Source: Sphaerosporella brunnea
Lineage: Eukaryota > Ascomycota > Pezizomycetes > Pezizales > Pyronemataceae
Direction: 5' to 3'
DNA: 54,725 nt
Assembly (NCBI GenBank): GCA_008704415.1
Contig: VXIS01000322.1
Coordinates: forward strand, 1 to 54,725
The position numbers and the translations under genes were made by a program. The notes beneath the pieces were generated by a model. That model had not been told where the DNA came from, searched no databases, and was given only the letters and a program-made list of their open reading frames with translations. Positions 10,743 to 21,199 of this stretch are shown here, piece by piece; the first letter of the stretch is position 1, and every line of letters starts with the position of its first letter.

Positions 10743-11480
10743 CAGGGCTGGCAAAAGTCCGGGCAGTCCGGCTTTGAGCGCGGCCTGAACCGGACTGATT
10801 GAAGAGAGCTTTTGAAATCACGGCTCGTTTGGACCAGACTTTTTGGATCGAGACCCAGGCGCCAACAGACACCCGCCAGGCCCAGAAGTACCAGGGGCGC
10901 GGCGGGCCCGCCCGGCATGGGTAGTTTTTGGCTTACTTATACATCAAGGAAAGAAACATGAACGTGAGATACGCATTCTGGAACCTGAAAGACCTGCAGC
11001 TACCCCTCCGGAATAGTGTATCGGCGCTGGGAATTGTTAGTGAGCCTTCCATCAACACCAACTGCAAAGGAGACTCTCACCCGATGAATCCACGTTCTGC
11101 TTCAGCAGACAGCGCTGCAATCGCATTGAGCTCAACTCCCATGCGAGGCGGATCTCGTCCGAACATCCCACAGGGGCCTTGGTCCATCGCTTTAACCCAG
11201 TAGCCTTGCATGCCAGCGAACCCTTCGACCGGGAGTTACTGAAATCGTTCCAATGCATCAACTTGGGAGCTTGCCAACCTGGCGCGCTTTTTCTGCGTTC
11301 GGCACAATGACCAACCCGACCTTAATTCGGGATACCGGGCACCGGCCGGCACCTATCAGATATCCAGGTTTTTCTTATGGCAGCCCGAACCTGTCGGGCT
11401 TGCCACATCACTGGCCCGACCTGACCCACTGCTTGGGGCCCCGTTTGACCTGGTGGCCGGCCGGACTATTGACCGCCCTG
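10743..11480. mobile_element. Non-autonomous hAT-like element of the CAGGG family (short copy)
   Basis: The ends are CAGGGCTGGCAAAAGTCCGG on the left and, read inwards from the right, CAGGGCGGTCAATAGTCCGG: 20-bp terminal inverted repeats with three mismatches. They are flanked by CTCCTTCT (10735-10742) and CTACCTCT (11481-11488), six of eight positions equal, as an aged 8-bp target duplication would be. CAGGG ends plus 8-bp duplications are typical of hAT elements. About 260 bp at the left end and 190 bp at the right end match the larger element at 31679-33777. The central part has no transposase and no recognised gene. The element depends on an unseen autonomous relative. Confidence 0.75.
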
Positions 11481-11488
11481 CTACCTCT

Positions 11489-12502
11489 CGCATGTACCTC
11501 ACCGCGCGTTCTGCAAAGATGCGCTGAAAAAAAATCGACCTTGGTCTTGTATTGACCGAAAGGCTTCCCCTGTGTATCTCGACGGTGATCCGGCATGTGT
11601 TTCAAACTCACAGAGGTGTACCGCCGGCCTTTATCTCTGCAGCTGTCGGTTGCGTTGTCAAGTGCGCAATACCACACGGTGAATATCCACGGAGTGGTTT
11701 TTGTATATCCAAGATGAATAAACCTACTTGGCTAAGCACATCAGTGCTGAAAGCCGACACCAGGCGGTTGTTGAAAACGGGATTACAGCAGGACCCCAAG
11801 AACTCAATGCAGCCCTCGTTCGCTGCCCAAGACGTGAGGATGGCAACGGGTTCGGGACCATCGCACGGTCTGTGTATATCGTGAGACCTTGCAACCTGGT
11901 TTCTAATACCTGTCGTTGGACGTCAAGATGGCGATCAACCTCGGTCATATCGATTCTCTGGACGCTGATTCTGCTGGTTACATCATATGAGCATATGTTT
12001 GGCAGCCAGAATGTGAAGGCCCATCGTTCTTGACTTTCACAGTCAAGGATATCGTGCCTAGTTGACACGCATGACGTGACTTCTCACGGTGACAGGTACT
12101 GTCACAGAAGACACCCAATTTTCAGAGCGACAGTACTCCAGGGTCTGCGATTATGCGGCGTTGTGATTGGAGAGTGTGTAATACTGCATTATCGAAAATG
12201 CTCCGTTCCGGTAATCTAACAAAACTGATCAGGTTTTTCAGGCCCTCTAACTGGGGATGTACCATTCTCCGCGAGACGAGGTGACGGTGGATGTGAATGA
12301 TGAGCAATAGTCGTACTCGTACTCTCCTTCTCCCCTTAAGACTATACCATACCATCATTTTTTTCAGCCGTTGCTCTGCTGCTAATTCGCCCTCGGCTGA
12401 AATGACCGCTGGTAAGGGTGCATTGTGGCGAACGTTGGTGATTGGAAGCACCCAAATAACGGGCCGGGTCGGGAGCAGGCCGGCGGAGTCCCAAGGCACT
12501 CG
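11489..12502. other. Gene-poor stretch
   Basis: Short frames without motifs are present on both strands. No repeat ends were found. Confidence 0.45.
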
Positions 12503-12724
12503 TATGGTGCAGGCAGCTATAAACCTGGTCGTCGGAGATGGACGACCACAATCAATGCCGGTATCCCCGCGTCCGAGCTCAGAGCAAAACAAACGTTAAG
12601 CACCGAAGGCAGATGCGCTCTACAACCCAACGTTTTCAATTCGACTGTTTCTGCACTTGCGTGCTGCTTATTTTCCGACGAAAATATCCGTGCGACGACC
12701 AGGTTTATAGCTGCCTGCACCATA
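12503..12724. repeat. Perfect 32-bp inverted repeat with a 158-bp spacer
   Basis: Bases 12503-12534 (starting TATGGTGCAGGCAGC, ending CTGGTCGTCG) are the exact reverse complement of 12693-12724. The right arm abuts or overlaps the outer end of the Gypsy2-family LTR remnant. The spacer is not coding. Confidence 0.85.
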
Positions 12725-12734
12725 GGGGTCGAAC

Positions 12735-13007
12735 AGGACACAAGAGCAAGATCCGAGAAGTGCTATGCACAGGGCCCGAGATACAGGCGGGGGAACAAGA
12801 TGTATTGAGGATGACATATGATGGTTCAGTAAAGACGAAAGGAAGGAAACGACAAAGAGTCAGCTAAGGCCCCTTGATATCGCCCATGCGACCGCGGTGC
12901 GCCGTCCCACGTGGCAACTGAAACACAACGGCGGCAGAGCGGTAACACACAGCCTCAACACAGAGCCGCACAACACTATTCCAAGCTGGCATTGTGACTG
13001 TGTGACA
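12735..13007 (-). repeat. Gypsy2-family LTR remnant
   Basis: On the minus strand it starts TGTCAC next to a purine tract (13008-13018). It shares with the Gypsy2 LTR at 40260-40770 the blocks GGCGCACCGCG, GGGGCCTT and CTTTACTGAACC followed by ATATGTC. The last block probably marks the transcript start. The outer end is uncertain because the sequence decays. Confidence 0.65.
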
Positions 13008-13470
13008 GTATACCCCTCCTATGGCTTAGCTCCGGTGAAGCTCATTCGTTCTGTGGGAGAGGCCCTGACCAGTCCGCGTATGCCTCGTGAAAGCGTTCGA
13101 TAGCTTCCCGACCATTTACCAGCTCGGCTGGTTCCCACTTCGGCTGATCGTCGGCGGTCCACGAGAGCGAGTATTGACGCTTACAACAGCGGCGGTCCAG
13201 TCGGGAGTCGAGTATCCGATCATCCAGCCACTCCTGTTCGCCTTCAATCACCACCGTCGGTGGTGGGTCCCGTCGTTGACCCGGAAAGGGCGCCGGCTCC
13301 AAGATGGCAAAATGAAACACAGGGAAGACGCGCATGTCCTTATGGAGCCGGAGGGGGTAGGCATAGGCCGAGACCTTTTCAGTAACTTCGAACGGTCCGT
13401 GGCGCTTGTTGTTAATCTTGCTGGCTGTCTTCCAATTTCTCAGCAGCACGCCGGCAAACTTTCACTTCGC
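13008..13470 (-). pseudogene. Gypsy2-family pol remnant: integrase tail and chromodomain
   Basis: The minus strand carries NNKRHGPFEVTEKVSAYAY, close to the integrase C-terminal region of Gypsy2 at 40805-41545. It is followed by a decayed chromodomain (DDRILDSRL..., PKWEPAELVNG) and a stop at 13042. The frame is broken near 13449 and everything 5' of the integrase tail is missing. This is an old 3' end of the same chromovirus family, attached to its 3' LTR remnant. Confidence 0.8.
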
Positions 13471-13860
13471 GGCTCCTGGATCACCAGGTACTCTCCTTCA
13501 CTCTGACACTGCAACACACCGGGATTCGCGGCTCTTGGATGATGGAGTATTCCTCGTCCAGCTGATACCGCAAGACGCCGGCAAGCTGGTTCTTGTGGCA
13601 AGAGCCCCCGCATTCCACGGCTGCTGCATCGTGAAGCGTCCGTTGTCGCTCTGACGCCGCGAAGCTGGTACCTCGCGGCTGTTGTTGGGACAGCACCCGC
13701 ACTGGGCGGCTCCTAGACCACCAGGCATTCTCTCTGTTACAGCAGTGCACCGTAAAGCTGGCACCTCGCGGTGCTTGTTGTGTGCACTCGCATTGCGCGG
13801 CTGTTGAATCACACGGTATTGTTCGTCACTCTGATGCCGCATCATGCGGCAATCCGACCA
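13430..13860 (-). repeat. Degenerate ~90-bp tandem repeat, block 1
   Basis: Related units start near 13497, 13554, 13641, 13730 and 13822, a spacing of 57-92 bp and mostly 87-92. Each carries variants of CTGATACCGCA, AAGCTGGCACCTCGCGGCT and CGCATT-CGCGGCT. On the minus strand the units translate to a roughly 30-residue repeat (Q-SDE-Y at the start, P-NA in the middle), and the frame stays open across 13498-14226. Whether it was ever expressed is unknown. Confidence 0.6.
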
Positions 13861-13861
13861 C

Positions 13862-14540
13862 TGGACGGAGCATGATGCCACAGCAATCTGCAGTGCTGGA
13901 GTCATATATGGGGCGCGTGCGAATTGTATACGCGGGGTTTTGGGTCGTGTCATATGACATGACCGATGGGAGTACGATGGTAAACAGGCCGTATTGTGGC
14001 GAGTGCGATGTGGGAATGGCACTGGGAACACATGGGCAGTTACACTGCGAGCTAGTAGGACGGAGCAGCACCAAGGGCAGGCATCGAGCTCCTGGGTGCG
14101 AGAGATGGGCGGGGATAGTGCTGGCAGCTCGGAGGCCGAGTCAACGACAAAGCCTCGGGTGCTTGGCTGGCCCCTATAAAAGGACTGGCGATTCCTCGAG
14201 GGTCCTCCTGATCGCCAGCACCGCACCTCGTCTCCGCATCCTCGCTCCTCTGTTCTGTTTTCCCACCCACCACGACCGCCTGGTCCATCTCCTCTGCCCC
14301 CGGAGGAGGCTAGGCGGAATTCAGCCCGGCACTGGGCTACGGCGCTGGGCCGAGGGCTGGCTTAGACCTCCCGAAGCTCAGCCTCCGGACCCGGTTCTGC
14401 CGGGCCAGGGGCGGCCTTTGCAGACCTGTGATTCAGGTTTCCGTCTTTTGTATGGTTCCTTTTCAATGTTTGGTCTTCTTCTGGTTGTTTTCTTAGTATT
14501 GTAGTTTTTTTGTTGTTTTTCCTTCCCCGTTGCGGAGAAT
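13862..14540 (+). repeat. LTR-like dispersed segment between the two ~90-bp repeat blocks
   Basis: Its first 200 bp match the dispersed repeat at 8250-8400 in opposite orientation. A strong TATA box, CCCTATAAAAGG (14172-14183), stands mid-way and is followed by a C/T-rich and then T-rich tract. This would suit a solo LTR or another pol II-driven element, but its ends and target duplication were not resolved. Confidence 0.4.
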
Positions 14541-14800
14541 AGACTGGACCCCCAGGCTTGCACTTCGCCTCTCTTCTGTACACAACACATGCATTCCGCG
14601 GCGCTTGCATTCTCGTGTGTTCGTGGGAACATGCTGCCCAGCCAGCACTTGGCGGCTCTTCTCGAAACAGGCCGCGCATTCGGCGGCTCGGGGTTGAAGT
14701 ATTCTTCGTCGCCCTGATACCGCAACATTGCGCCAAGCTCGCACTTTGCGGCTCTTGTTGGAACTGTGTTCGAATTTGGCGGCTCGGGAATCATGTCAGC
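14541..14800 (-). repeat. Degenerate ~90-bp tandem repeat, block 2
   Basis: About 2.8 further units of the repeat seen at 13430-13860. They include CTGATACCGCAACATTGCG and CGCACTTTGCGGCTCTTGTT. On the minus strand they read as LRYQGDEEY, EPPNA and RAAKC motifs repeated about every 30 residues. Confidence 0.6.
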
Positions 14801-14802
14801 AA

Positions 14803-14893
14803 CCCTGGTGACATAATTATAACAAAGCGCAACCAACTCCTCCAAGATTCCAGGAGTGTTTTATTGCTGCTAAAGCATTGGTTGACGTAGACG
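14803..14893 (+). pseudogene. hAT transposase C-terminal fragment (hAT5)
   Basis: The frame reads GDIIITKRNQLLQDSRSVLL then LLKHW, matching the last part of the hAT dimerisation domain in hAT2 (GDIITKKRNRLLEDSSSTLL then LLKHW). In hAT2 an intron lies just before this point. Here the 90-bp repeat block lies before it instead. The rest of the element was not found. Confidence 0.75.
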
Positions 14894-15398
14894 GATAGAA
14901 AACCGTGGGAGCGATGGTGATCCGTGTACGCGGAGGATGTAGCAGCGCTGAGAAATCCTGATGGAGCCGCGGGAGACGCGGCTGGTTAGAGTGACCATGA
15001 TGTGGCGGAAGGGGTTAATTCGGAGCGTGAGACGGGAAGATATAGGCGAGTCAGAGTACAACGTCCAAGGGTAGTCTTTGCCATTCACCTATATGTCATG
15101 GCCGCAAGTGGCCGAATACATCATGATTAAAAAAAAACACACAGAAACAAAACACTTCACAAGGCGATGGTAAGGTAGGCAAAACCCTGTTGACGGCGAG
15201 TTCTATTGCCAGCTTCGTAGTCTGTCTACATATGCGGAGTGTGCATTATTCAGACAACAAGACAAGAACGCAAGCAGGGAGACAAAGCACAGAAGACAAA
15301 GTTCGAACACGCAGCCACCAACCGCGCAAAAAGACGCAATCCAACCCACCGGAAGAAACATCCCACACAGCTTGTCCAGTCGACCAAATCGAACACAT
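14894..15398. other. Intergenic, no recognised feature
   Basis: A poly-A stretch near 15128 and AC-rich sequence from 15240 form the 3' flank of the minus-strand gene at 15399. No other feature was seen. Confidence 0.5.
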
Positions 15399-16022
15399 TC
15401 AAACACGAGTTCGTTTGGCTGAACCCTCGGCTTCGTCGTCGCAGCCACCATCGGAATCGCACTGAAGTTTGCGTTTGCCGAAAATTTCATCCAACTTAGC
15501 CTCGACGATGTCAGTGATGACTTTCGGCAAGCCATCGACACAGGTTTGAATGTTGTGTATAGCCAACTCCAAGTCGGCCTCCATGGTGCTGGCAGGCAGA
15601 ACTGGCTGGTGCGGCAGAGGAGGTGGCGGTGCAGCAGCAGGATAGCTCAGGTCCCATCCCACGGTTAAGTGGATGACCGTCTGGACTGCTGGAGGCGGAG
15701 TCAGCTTGCAGAACCAGGAAGCTCCGCGGTTTTGCTGGGCATATCGAAATAGACCGTCCAGAAGCGTATACACGCGGCACTTATCGATTGGCTGAACGTA
15801 CAGCTCAGGATATATCTCGTATAGCCTGACTCCATTGGCAATCGTTCGGAGAAACGCCGGCCATTCCGTATGCTCATGCATTTGAACTTGGTAAACGCCG
15901 GTTTTCTCGTCCCAGCCGTTCCGGCGACACACGCGCATGATGTCCTGGTACAAGATAACGTCGGTGCGATTGACGAGGTTCGCGTCGTCGAAAATGCGTT
16001 TGAGGGTTACTTTGGGCGACAT
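15399..16022 (-). CDS. Conserved-looking hypothetical protein, 207 residues
   Basis: This uninterrupted minus-strand frame starts at an ATG in good context (CAACATG, A at -3). The start MSPKVTLKRIFDDANLV is followed by a compact N-terminal region of about 110 residues rich in charged and aromatic residues (RRNGWDEKTGVYQVQ, RLYEIYPELYVQ). A proline-rich linker follows (residues about 125-145), then a C-terminal helix-like stretch and a basic tail ending KRTRV. I do not recognise a family. Upstream on the same strand a clean intron (16031-16085: GTAAGC...CTAAC...CAG, 55 nt) would be spliced within the 5' leader. The frame is open through the splice, but no upstream ATG exists in it, so the ATG at 16022 is preferred. 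Codon use and a single long frame support a real gene. Confidence 0.6.
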   Translation of the reverse strand: MSPKVTLKRIFDDANLVNRTDVILYQDIMRVCRRNGWDEKTGVYQVQMHEHTEWPAFLRTIANGVRLYEIYPELYVQPIDKCRVYTLLDGLFRYAQQNRGASWFCKLTPPPAVQTVIHLTVGWDLSYPAAAPPPPLPHQPVLPASTMEADLELAIHNIQTCVDGLPKVITDIVEAKLDEIFGKRKLQCDSDGGCDDEAEGSAKRTRV

Positions 16023-16030
16023 GTTGTTTC

Positions 16031-16420
16031 CTGTCTTTGTAACTGTTAGCTGAGATCGCTGATGGAGGATGTGGAGGATGCTTACTATCCGTTGCGAGGT
16101 AGGCCGAAGTCCTTGAGTTGGTGGAGTTTGACACGCAATGCCTGATGTTGTGTTAGCTGAGATACGGGGAAGGATGTGCAGGGTGTATACTACCTGTTGC
16201 TCTTTTGGTCGTGATGGTGTTCCAGGGAGCTTCGATAGACTGGATGACGTTTTCTCGCTAAAAGTGTTGGTGGATGCTGAATCGATCTACCGCCTCGTGC
16301 TGAGTTCGCTAAGATCTGGAAGGAGGACGTGAAGGTTGGCTACTACTCGTTGCGATGTGTAGGGGATGCTGGTCTCAAGAGCTTCGACGGACTAGATGTC
16401 TTTTGTAGCTCAGATCAGGT
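16031..16420 (-). repeat. Three degenerate direct repeats, each with an intron-like unit, upstream of the 207-residue gene
   Basis: On the minus strand the motif GCAAC-G-TAGTA recurs near 16350, 16200 and 16090. Each time it is followed by a GT-start, C/T-rich stretch and an AG (GTAAGC...CTAAC...CAG in the last; GTATAC...CTAAC...CAG in the middle; GTAGCC...CTCAG in the first). Two units share a preceding TCGAAGCTC. They look like duplicated 5' leader exons with their introns. Confidence 0.5.
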
Positions 16421-17442
16421 AGTGGTAGCGGTTGGGAAAGACGGGTCGATGGGTCGCGCTTTATGTGAGAGCACCACTCTACAGACGCGCACAACTAGGG
16501 CTAACACGTAGGGCTGTGAAGCGTGTTTGAATGCCCGCACCCGGAAGGTGAAAAGGGATACAGAATGCTGGTGTAGGGTGGAGAGCAGAGTGATTGGTGG
16601 TGGAGCGACAAAGTAGTTGGGCTCCACGCATCTTGCACGTGGCGGGTCGTCCTCTAAATAACATCGTCTACAACGAACATCGACCGTACTTCCTCCAGCT
16701 CAGCTTTTGAACTGAAGACTTGACGTGCGTATAAGCGTATCGATTGAAGTATAAGGAGGTTAGCGCGCGTAGTACTCATGGAAAAGCGTCCGAGACTGCC
16801 AGCGATGCAGCTCTCGAACTGGCTGCTGATGGTCGAGCTCCAGTGGTGATCCATACCTCGGGCTATATAAAGCAAAGAGTCGCATGAGGCGGAAAAAATA
16901 GTGTGATTCCACGCGGGAGTCAAACACAGAAAACACAGGGGCAGAGTGATAAGCTGTGACGCGCGCGCATTATGAGCACCGAATGGAAGCAACTGCGCCA
17001 TCTCACACACATACGCCCCGACTGCAACGTACGCGGTACATATAACTTGACATTGAGTGTCCCGGTGATAATGACTGCACGCCGGACGGCTGTTCACGTT
17101 TCTGTTGTCAATCCGTGCACCTAGCCGTAAACACGGCGGTACACGTCTGGTGTAGGATATGAGTACGTCCCCCAGACCCGCCTAACTGAGTACAGATATT
17201 CAAATTTGGGTACCACGTCCGCCCTTGCTGAGTTACACAGTAGAACATCTATATGTCACGCCGTCTCAAGATACCAAGTCAGGTAACTTCTCGACACGCG
17301 CTATCTCCCTACGTCGTGTCCTCCCAAACAGTGGTCGGCTAATGTTCAAGATGAAAGCTCCAAACACGAATAATGTTCGGAACGCACGCAAGCTTAGTAA
17401 AACACGAGCCCGTGAGGCAGCTGAAGCTTCATCAGGAACCAA
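16421..17442. other. Intergenic
   Basis: A strong TATA-type motif, GGCTATATAAAGC, lies near 16860. A near copy (GGCTATATCAAGC plus AAAGAG) occurs near 24550. No open frame with recognisable motifs is attached to either. Confidence 0.4.
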
Positions 17443-17450
17443 TCCACCAC

Positions 17451-18256
17451 TAGTGATGGACACAAGCCGAGCCCGCCCGAGCCAAAAGCTGGATCTTCAA
17501 GCCGAGCCGAGTAGAGCCTGGCTCCCTGGCGAGCACAGCAAGCTCGAACGGGTTACCCCGCCGAGCCGATCTCCGACTCCATCTTTTGGCTCGAGCCCGG
17601 TGGTGGGAGAAGACCGTAGATGGCCGTGTGGGGCGGAATATACAACAATACCTTATTATCCCGGTAATAAGGCAATTTCGCCGGCGCCGAAGTATATTGA
17701 CACGTACCGTTCAGCGGGCGGTGAAGATGGATGGGAAGTGTTTCGACGCGAGCTAGAACGGGAAGACACGACCGTGCATACGACGAATACGCTGGAGACA
17801 AGGTGGAGGCGGCGGAGGCTGGGGAAAGTGCGAGTACTCAGACTGTGGCCGCGGCCTCCATCTGCCCGCTCTGTTTGGGGTTTGACTGACCAGCACCGGT
17901 CGAGCACTGTCCAAGCACGTCGTATCCGACCGCCTCGCACACAGCTTCACTGCCCGGTGGACGGTATGTCAGTATACTTCGGCGCCGGCGAAATTGCCTT
18001 ATTACCGGGATAATACAGTATCTGTCGGTGTGAACTGACCGGCAGGACTAGACACGCACGAAAGAGCAGCAGGCGCGCAATGGGCACGGTGCGCGCGAGG
18101 TTAGATCTGTACATAGCAAAACCAGAACCAGAATCTGACCGTGACTTTGATCCTCGTATACCCAGGCCAGCTCGCGCATCAAAAATGGCATCGCAGCTCC
18201 AGCTTTGGCTCGAGCTTTGCAGGCTCTGCTCGGCTCCACGAGCGTGGCACTCGGTA
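17451..18256. mobile_element. Non-autonomous hAT-like element (hAT6), carrying a nested foldback element
   Basis: The left end, TAGTGATGGACACAAGCC, is close to the hAT2 terminus TAGTGTTGCACACGAGCC and is followed by the same kind of CGAGCC-rich sequence. The right end is less clear but is preceded by GGCTCGAGC and CTCGGCTC motifs. The flanks are TCCACCAC (17443-17450) and TCCACCAT (18257-18264), seven of eight bases equal, a likely 8-bp target duplication. No transposase is present. The right boundary is the weak point. Confidence 0.5.
17654..18015. mobile_element. 362-bp foldback/MITE-like element
   Basis: The outer 43 bases at each end are perfect inverted copies (17654 onwards and 18015 backwards, starting TATTATCCCGGTAATAAGGC). 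Similarity continues to about 77 bp with a few mismatches and a 2-nt gap. The ~210-bp centre is not coding. If the outer TA pairs are a duplicated target, this is a Tc1/mariner-like MITE; that is only a guess. It sits inside hAT6. Confidence 0.7.
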
Positions 18257-18264
18257 TCCACCAT

Positions 18265-20467
18265 CACCAGATCAAGGGTCGTCCAAGATACGACCCATCC
18301 TGAAAGAAACCGGTATCGCAAAGAAGAAAACTTCCCTTCGTCATCCACACCAGAATCGTAGTTTCCATTTTGCATCTACCACTAGCAGTGGGTGGCAGGC
18401 TAACGGCCTCGAGAACATCAACACTTCCCTAACATCCTCCCTGGATGATCCAGCATCCCCTGAGCTCATGTCCTCTAGAATTTCGCTACTTACATCATAC
18501 GCTCTACTTTCATCAGTAATTCTTTGACGTCCCAATAGCATGGTTATCCCATTCGCCGCCCACACTGAGTCAACTCCAGCTGACGCGATGGTGCAGCCTA
18601 CGACGCAGCCCGGAATGGCCACCCCACAACTAGTCGTCGCTTGTTACAAGGTATCTTTCATCAAACGCGGTTGAGTATTGGCCACACTGGGATCCCGTTT
18701 GTGTCGGCGCCACTCTCCACGAAGACGACTGGCAGGGAAACCAACGTAGCTGTGCCGCAGAGTCTGAAGGAGGCCCCCGCAAAAGCTGTTTTGAAGAAGG
18801 GCCGCAACAGCCTGTGACATTGTACCCGCCATCAATGGTGGTAGACGTATTGACCGATCTCAGGGAGTGGGCCTCGTAGCTTCTGTGGAAACTGACACGG
18901 TGTCCAAGTAGGGTGGTCGCGAAATGCCGCGCTCACGAAAAGGGTTCGATAATCCCAATCGAGAAGCAGAGACCCAGCTGACAGGGGCAAATCAAGCTTC
19001 GAAGACAACGGCGAGCAGCAGCACACTTAGCTTGCGAATAATTTCCTTTTCCTGCAAGGTTTCTGGGGTGAACGTCTAATTTCTTCTAGTTATTCAGCGG
19101 CCGACGGTTTGTACACCTCCCATTCACAGTGTACTCGTTGCGGACCGGCCGGACAGTCATATCATTCTTTCAGGTTGTCAGCCAGTTTTCATTTCTTTCC
19201 ACGCAATGGGTTGTACACCCCCCCCCATTCTACCGTTCATGTGTCGCTGACTAGCCTGAACTGCGGGCTAAAAGCTTAAATATAGTTCTTGTGTTCGAGA
19301 GCGATGGGTATGGAGGAGTGCGGGTGGGGGGCGAACGGAGTGATGGGGACGACTGTCGGATGGACCTAAGTGTGGTGCGAATGAAGGGGAAATAGGCCAC
19401 GAAGTAGGCGGAGGCGAAGGGGGCAAAGAGGGTGAAGGGCACGAGTGTGGCAATAGGGCACCACCAACTCCGTAGTTGTGACTCAGTAAACACAATCAAT
19501 GTGGCCGCTCCGAGTCGTGAGAGCCGTTTCAAAACCAACTCCGGTGTCGCATTGGTCTTCCACTCCTTTGAATAATCGTCGATATCCAATGCCTACAGCC
19601 TTTCTTCTCAGATTGTGCCTTTCCACTTCACAATCCTTCTCTCTGACTCGCTTTCCTGGGCTTCGGAGGATTGATAATGCGCGTTCTCTCATGTATTCGT
19701 TGTAATGGTGTACGCTGAGAACTGCCCTTCGCTGCCTCTGCCGCTGGTGAGAGTGGTAGAGAGGGTCATCGACGGGGATTGGTTCGTGGCCTTGACCTCG
19801 AGGCCCAGCCGAGTGGTGTCGCTCAGGCGCACTGGCACTGGCAGGCACCTCCGAAGATAGTGGGCTGGAGCTGGTCAGATGGCGCCGTCGGTGTGCGATG
19901 CACTCATGTGGTGGCCGTTGGTGTACGTGGTTGGAACGGCAACCTGACGGTAGGTTGGCCGGCATCAGGGTCCTACTCTCAAACTTTTGCACATCGAGCG
20001 CGCAGTATATAAGAAATTCTATGGTACTCGCCGTGGCAGCCTAGCGTCGGATGCTCTTTCCTGACGCTGACTCCGCCTCTGATAATTGTCACCCGTAGAT
20101 CATGACGAGGAAAGTGGCGGGGTGAGAGCGTGGCATGCGTCATGGCTGCGTTGTGGGGCAAAGTCCCTGCCTAACACTCACGGAAGCTGAAAATGGATGC
20201 AAGGGATGGTGGGAAAACTCCGACTCCTGGGAGTCCCGATTGACATGTGATTTTCAGGAGGCGCTTGGGCGCGTAAATGAATGGTGGACGCTGTGTGGCG
20301 GTAATAGGTGAAAGAACACCTTTTGTGTGGTTTTCGTGGAACAGGATCCGTCTGTATCAATGCCTACTGTCCGTCAGACCCGGCACGATGCCATTCTGCC
20401 CAAGTTGCATACCGGTGATTCAAACTGGCTCATGGTGGGGTGCCTGCGATGTGCGAGTGTTCGGCGC
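18265..20467. other. Gene-poor stretch
   Basis: No gene, terminal repeat or RNA signature was recognised. A TATATAAG motif occurs near 20008 without an attached open frame. Confidence 0.45.
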
Positions 20468-20493
20468 TCACCGGCGAGATCGTTCGCCGGTGA
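20468..20493. repeat. Perfect 10-bp hairpin
   Basis: TCACCGGCGA (20468-20477) and TCGCCGGTGA (20484-20493) are exact reverse complements around a 6-nt loop, GATCGT. It is not followed by a T tract. Its function is unknown. Confidence 0.7.
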
Positions 20494-20939
20494 TGAGCAA
20501 TGTCGCTGTGGAAAACACCGCGTTCGTTTCTTTGTAACTGCGGGACAGCCAAAAAACAGCACCGTCATGCGATGTTAATCGTATCGACTTCCAGCCACAT
20601 GAATCCCCTGAGACGCTTGTCAAGAGGGTCAAATTGATAGCTTTTGTCATGGAGTGCAGGGCAGACCGTTCGCGGGCCTTGGTGGAATGCAGATGTGCCT
20701 GCTCACTTCGATTTGCACGGCAATGGAGGTGGCTGTTCCTGATAACCAACGGACCGGGTTGGGGTTTGGCACTCACAATGCATCGAACCTCCACCACCCA
20801 ATCGGCCCCGAGAAGGTGCTCGCCACTGAACACAGAGTAGACCACCGGCCACCGGATGACTGCGCGCAACAATTGCTGCACGAAAGCCGGACGGGAGGCT
20901 CGATATGTTCTGTATCCTTCGTTGCCGCACACTCTTGGC

Positions 20940-21150
20940 GGAGTACCCAACGCGCTGTGTGACTTCTCTTGTTCTGACCCGGTGGCGACGAAGAAGTCGT
21001 CGTGGGTGCTGTTGGACAAGCGACGGAATGAAATCGCGGCCTTGTTCCGGAGGTGGAGTTTCGAAAACTATTGGGGCGTCACCCCAAAGGCGTATGATGT
21101 GTTGGCACCTGGAGGTAAGAAGCAACGTCTGCAGAAGTGGATGCGCAACA
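20940..21150 (+). other. Possible orphan exon of an unrecognised gene
   Basis: The frame from about 20940 looks coding by eye: LLDKRRNEIAALFRRWSFEN and WGVTPKAYDVLAPGGKKQ. It ends at a perfect donor (CA/GTAAGT at 21151). Joining to downstream acceptors (21199 or 21211) soon gives stops, so it is either a remnant or the model is incomplete. No family was recognised. Confidence 0.15.
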
Positions 21151-21199
21151 GTAAGTACCGATCGCGTCTGCACTGGTGAAGTGCGAACTATGGCGACAG

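Noticed and set aside
13498..14226. 242-codon minus-strand frame as a present-day gene
   Set aside because: It spans a degenerate repeat block and an unrelated LTR-like segment. Kept only as evidence that the 90-bp units may once have been coding.
17225..18013. 262-codon plus-strand frame
   Set aside because: It runs across the hAT6 end and both arms of the foldback element. The inverted arms read in opposite senses in it, so it is a chance frame.
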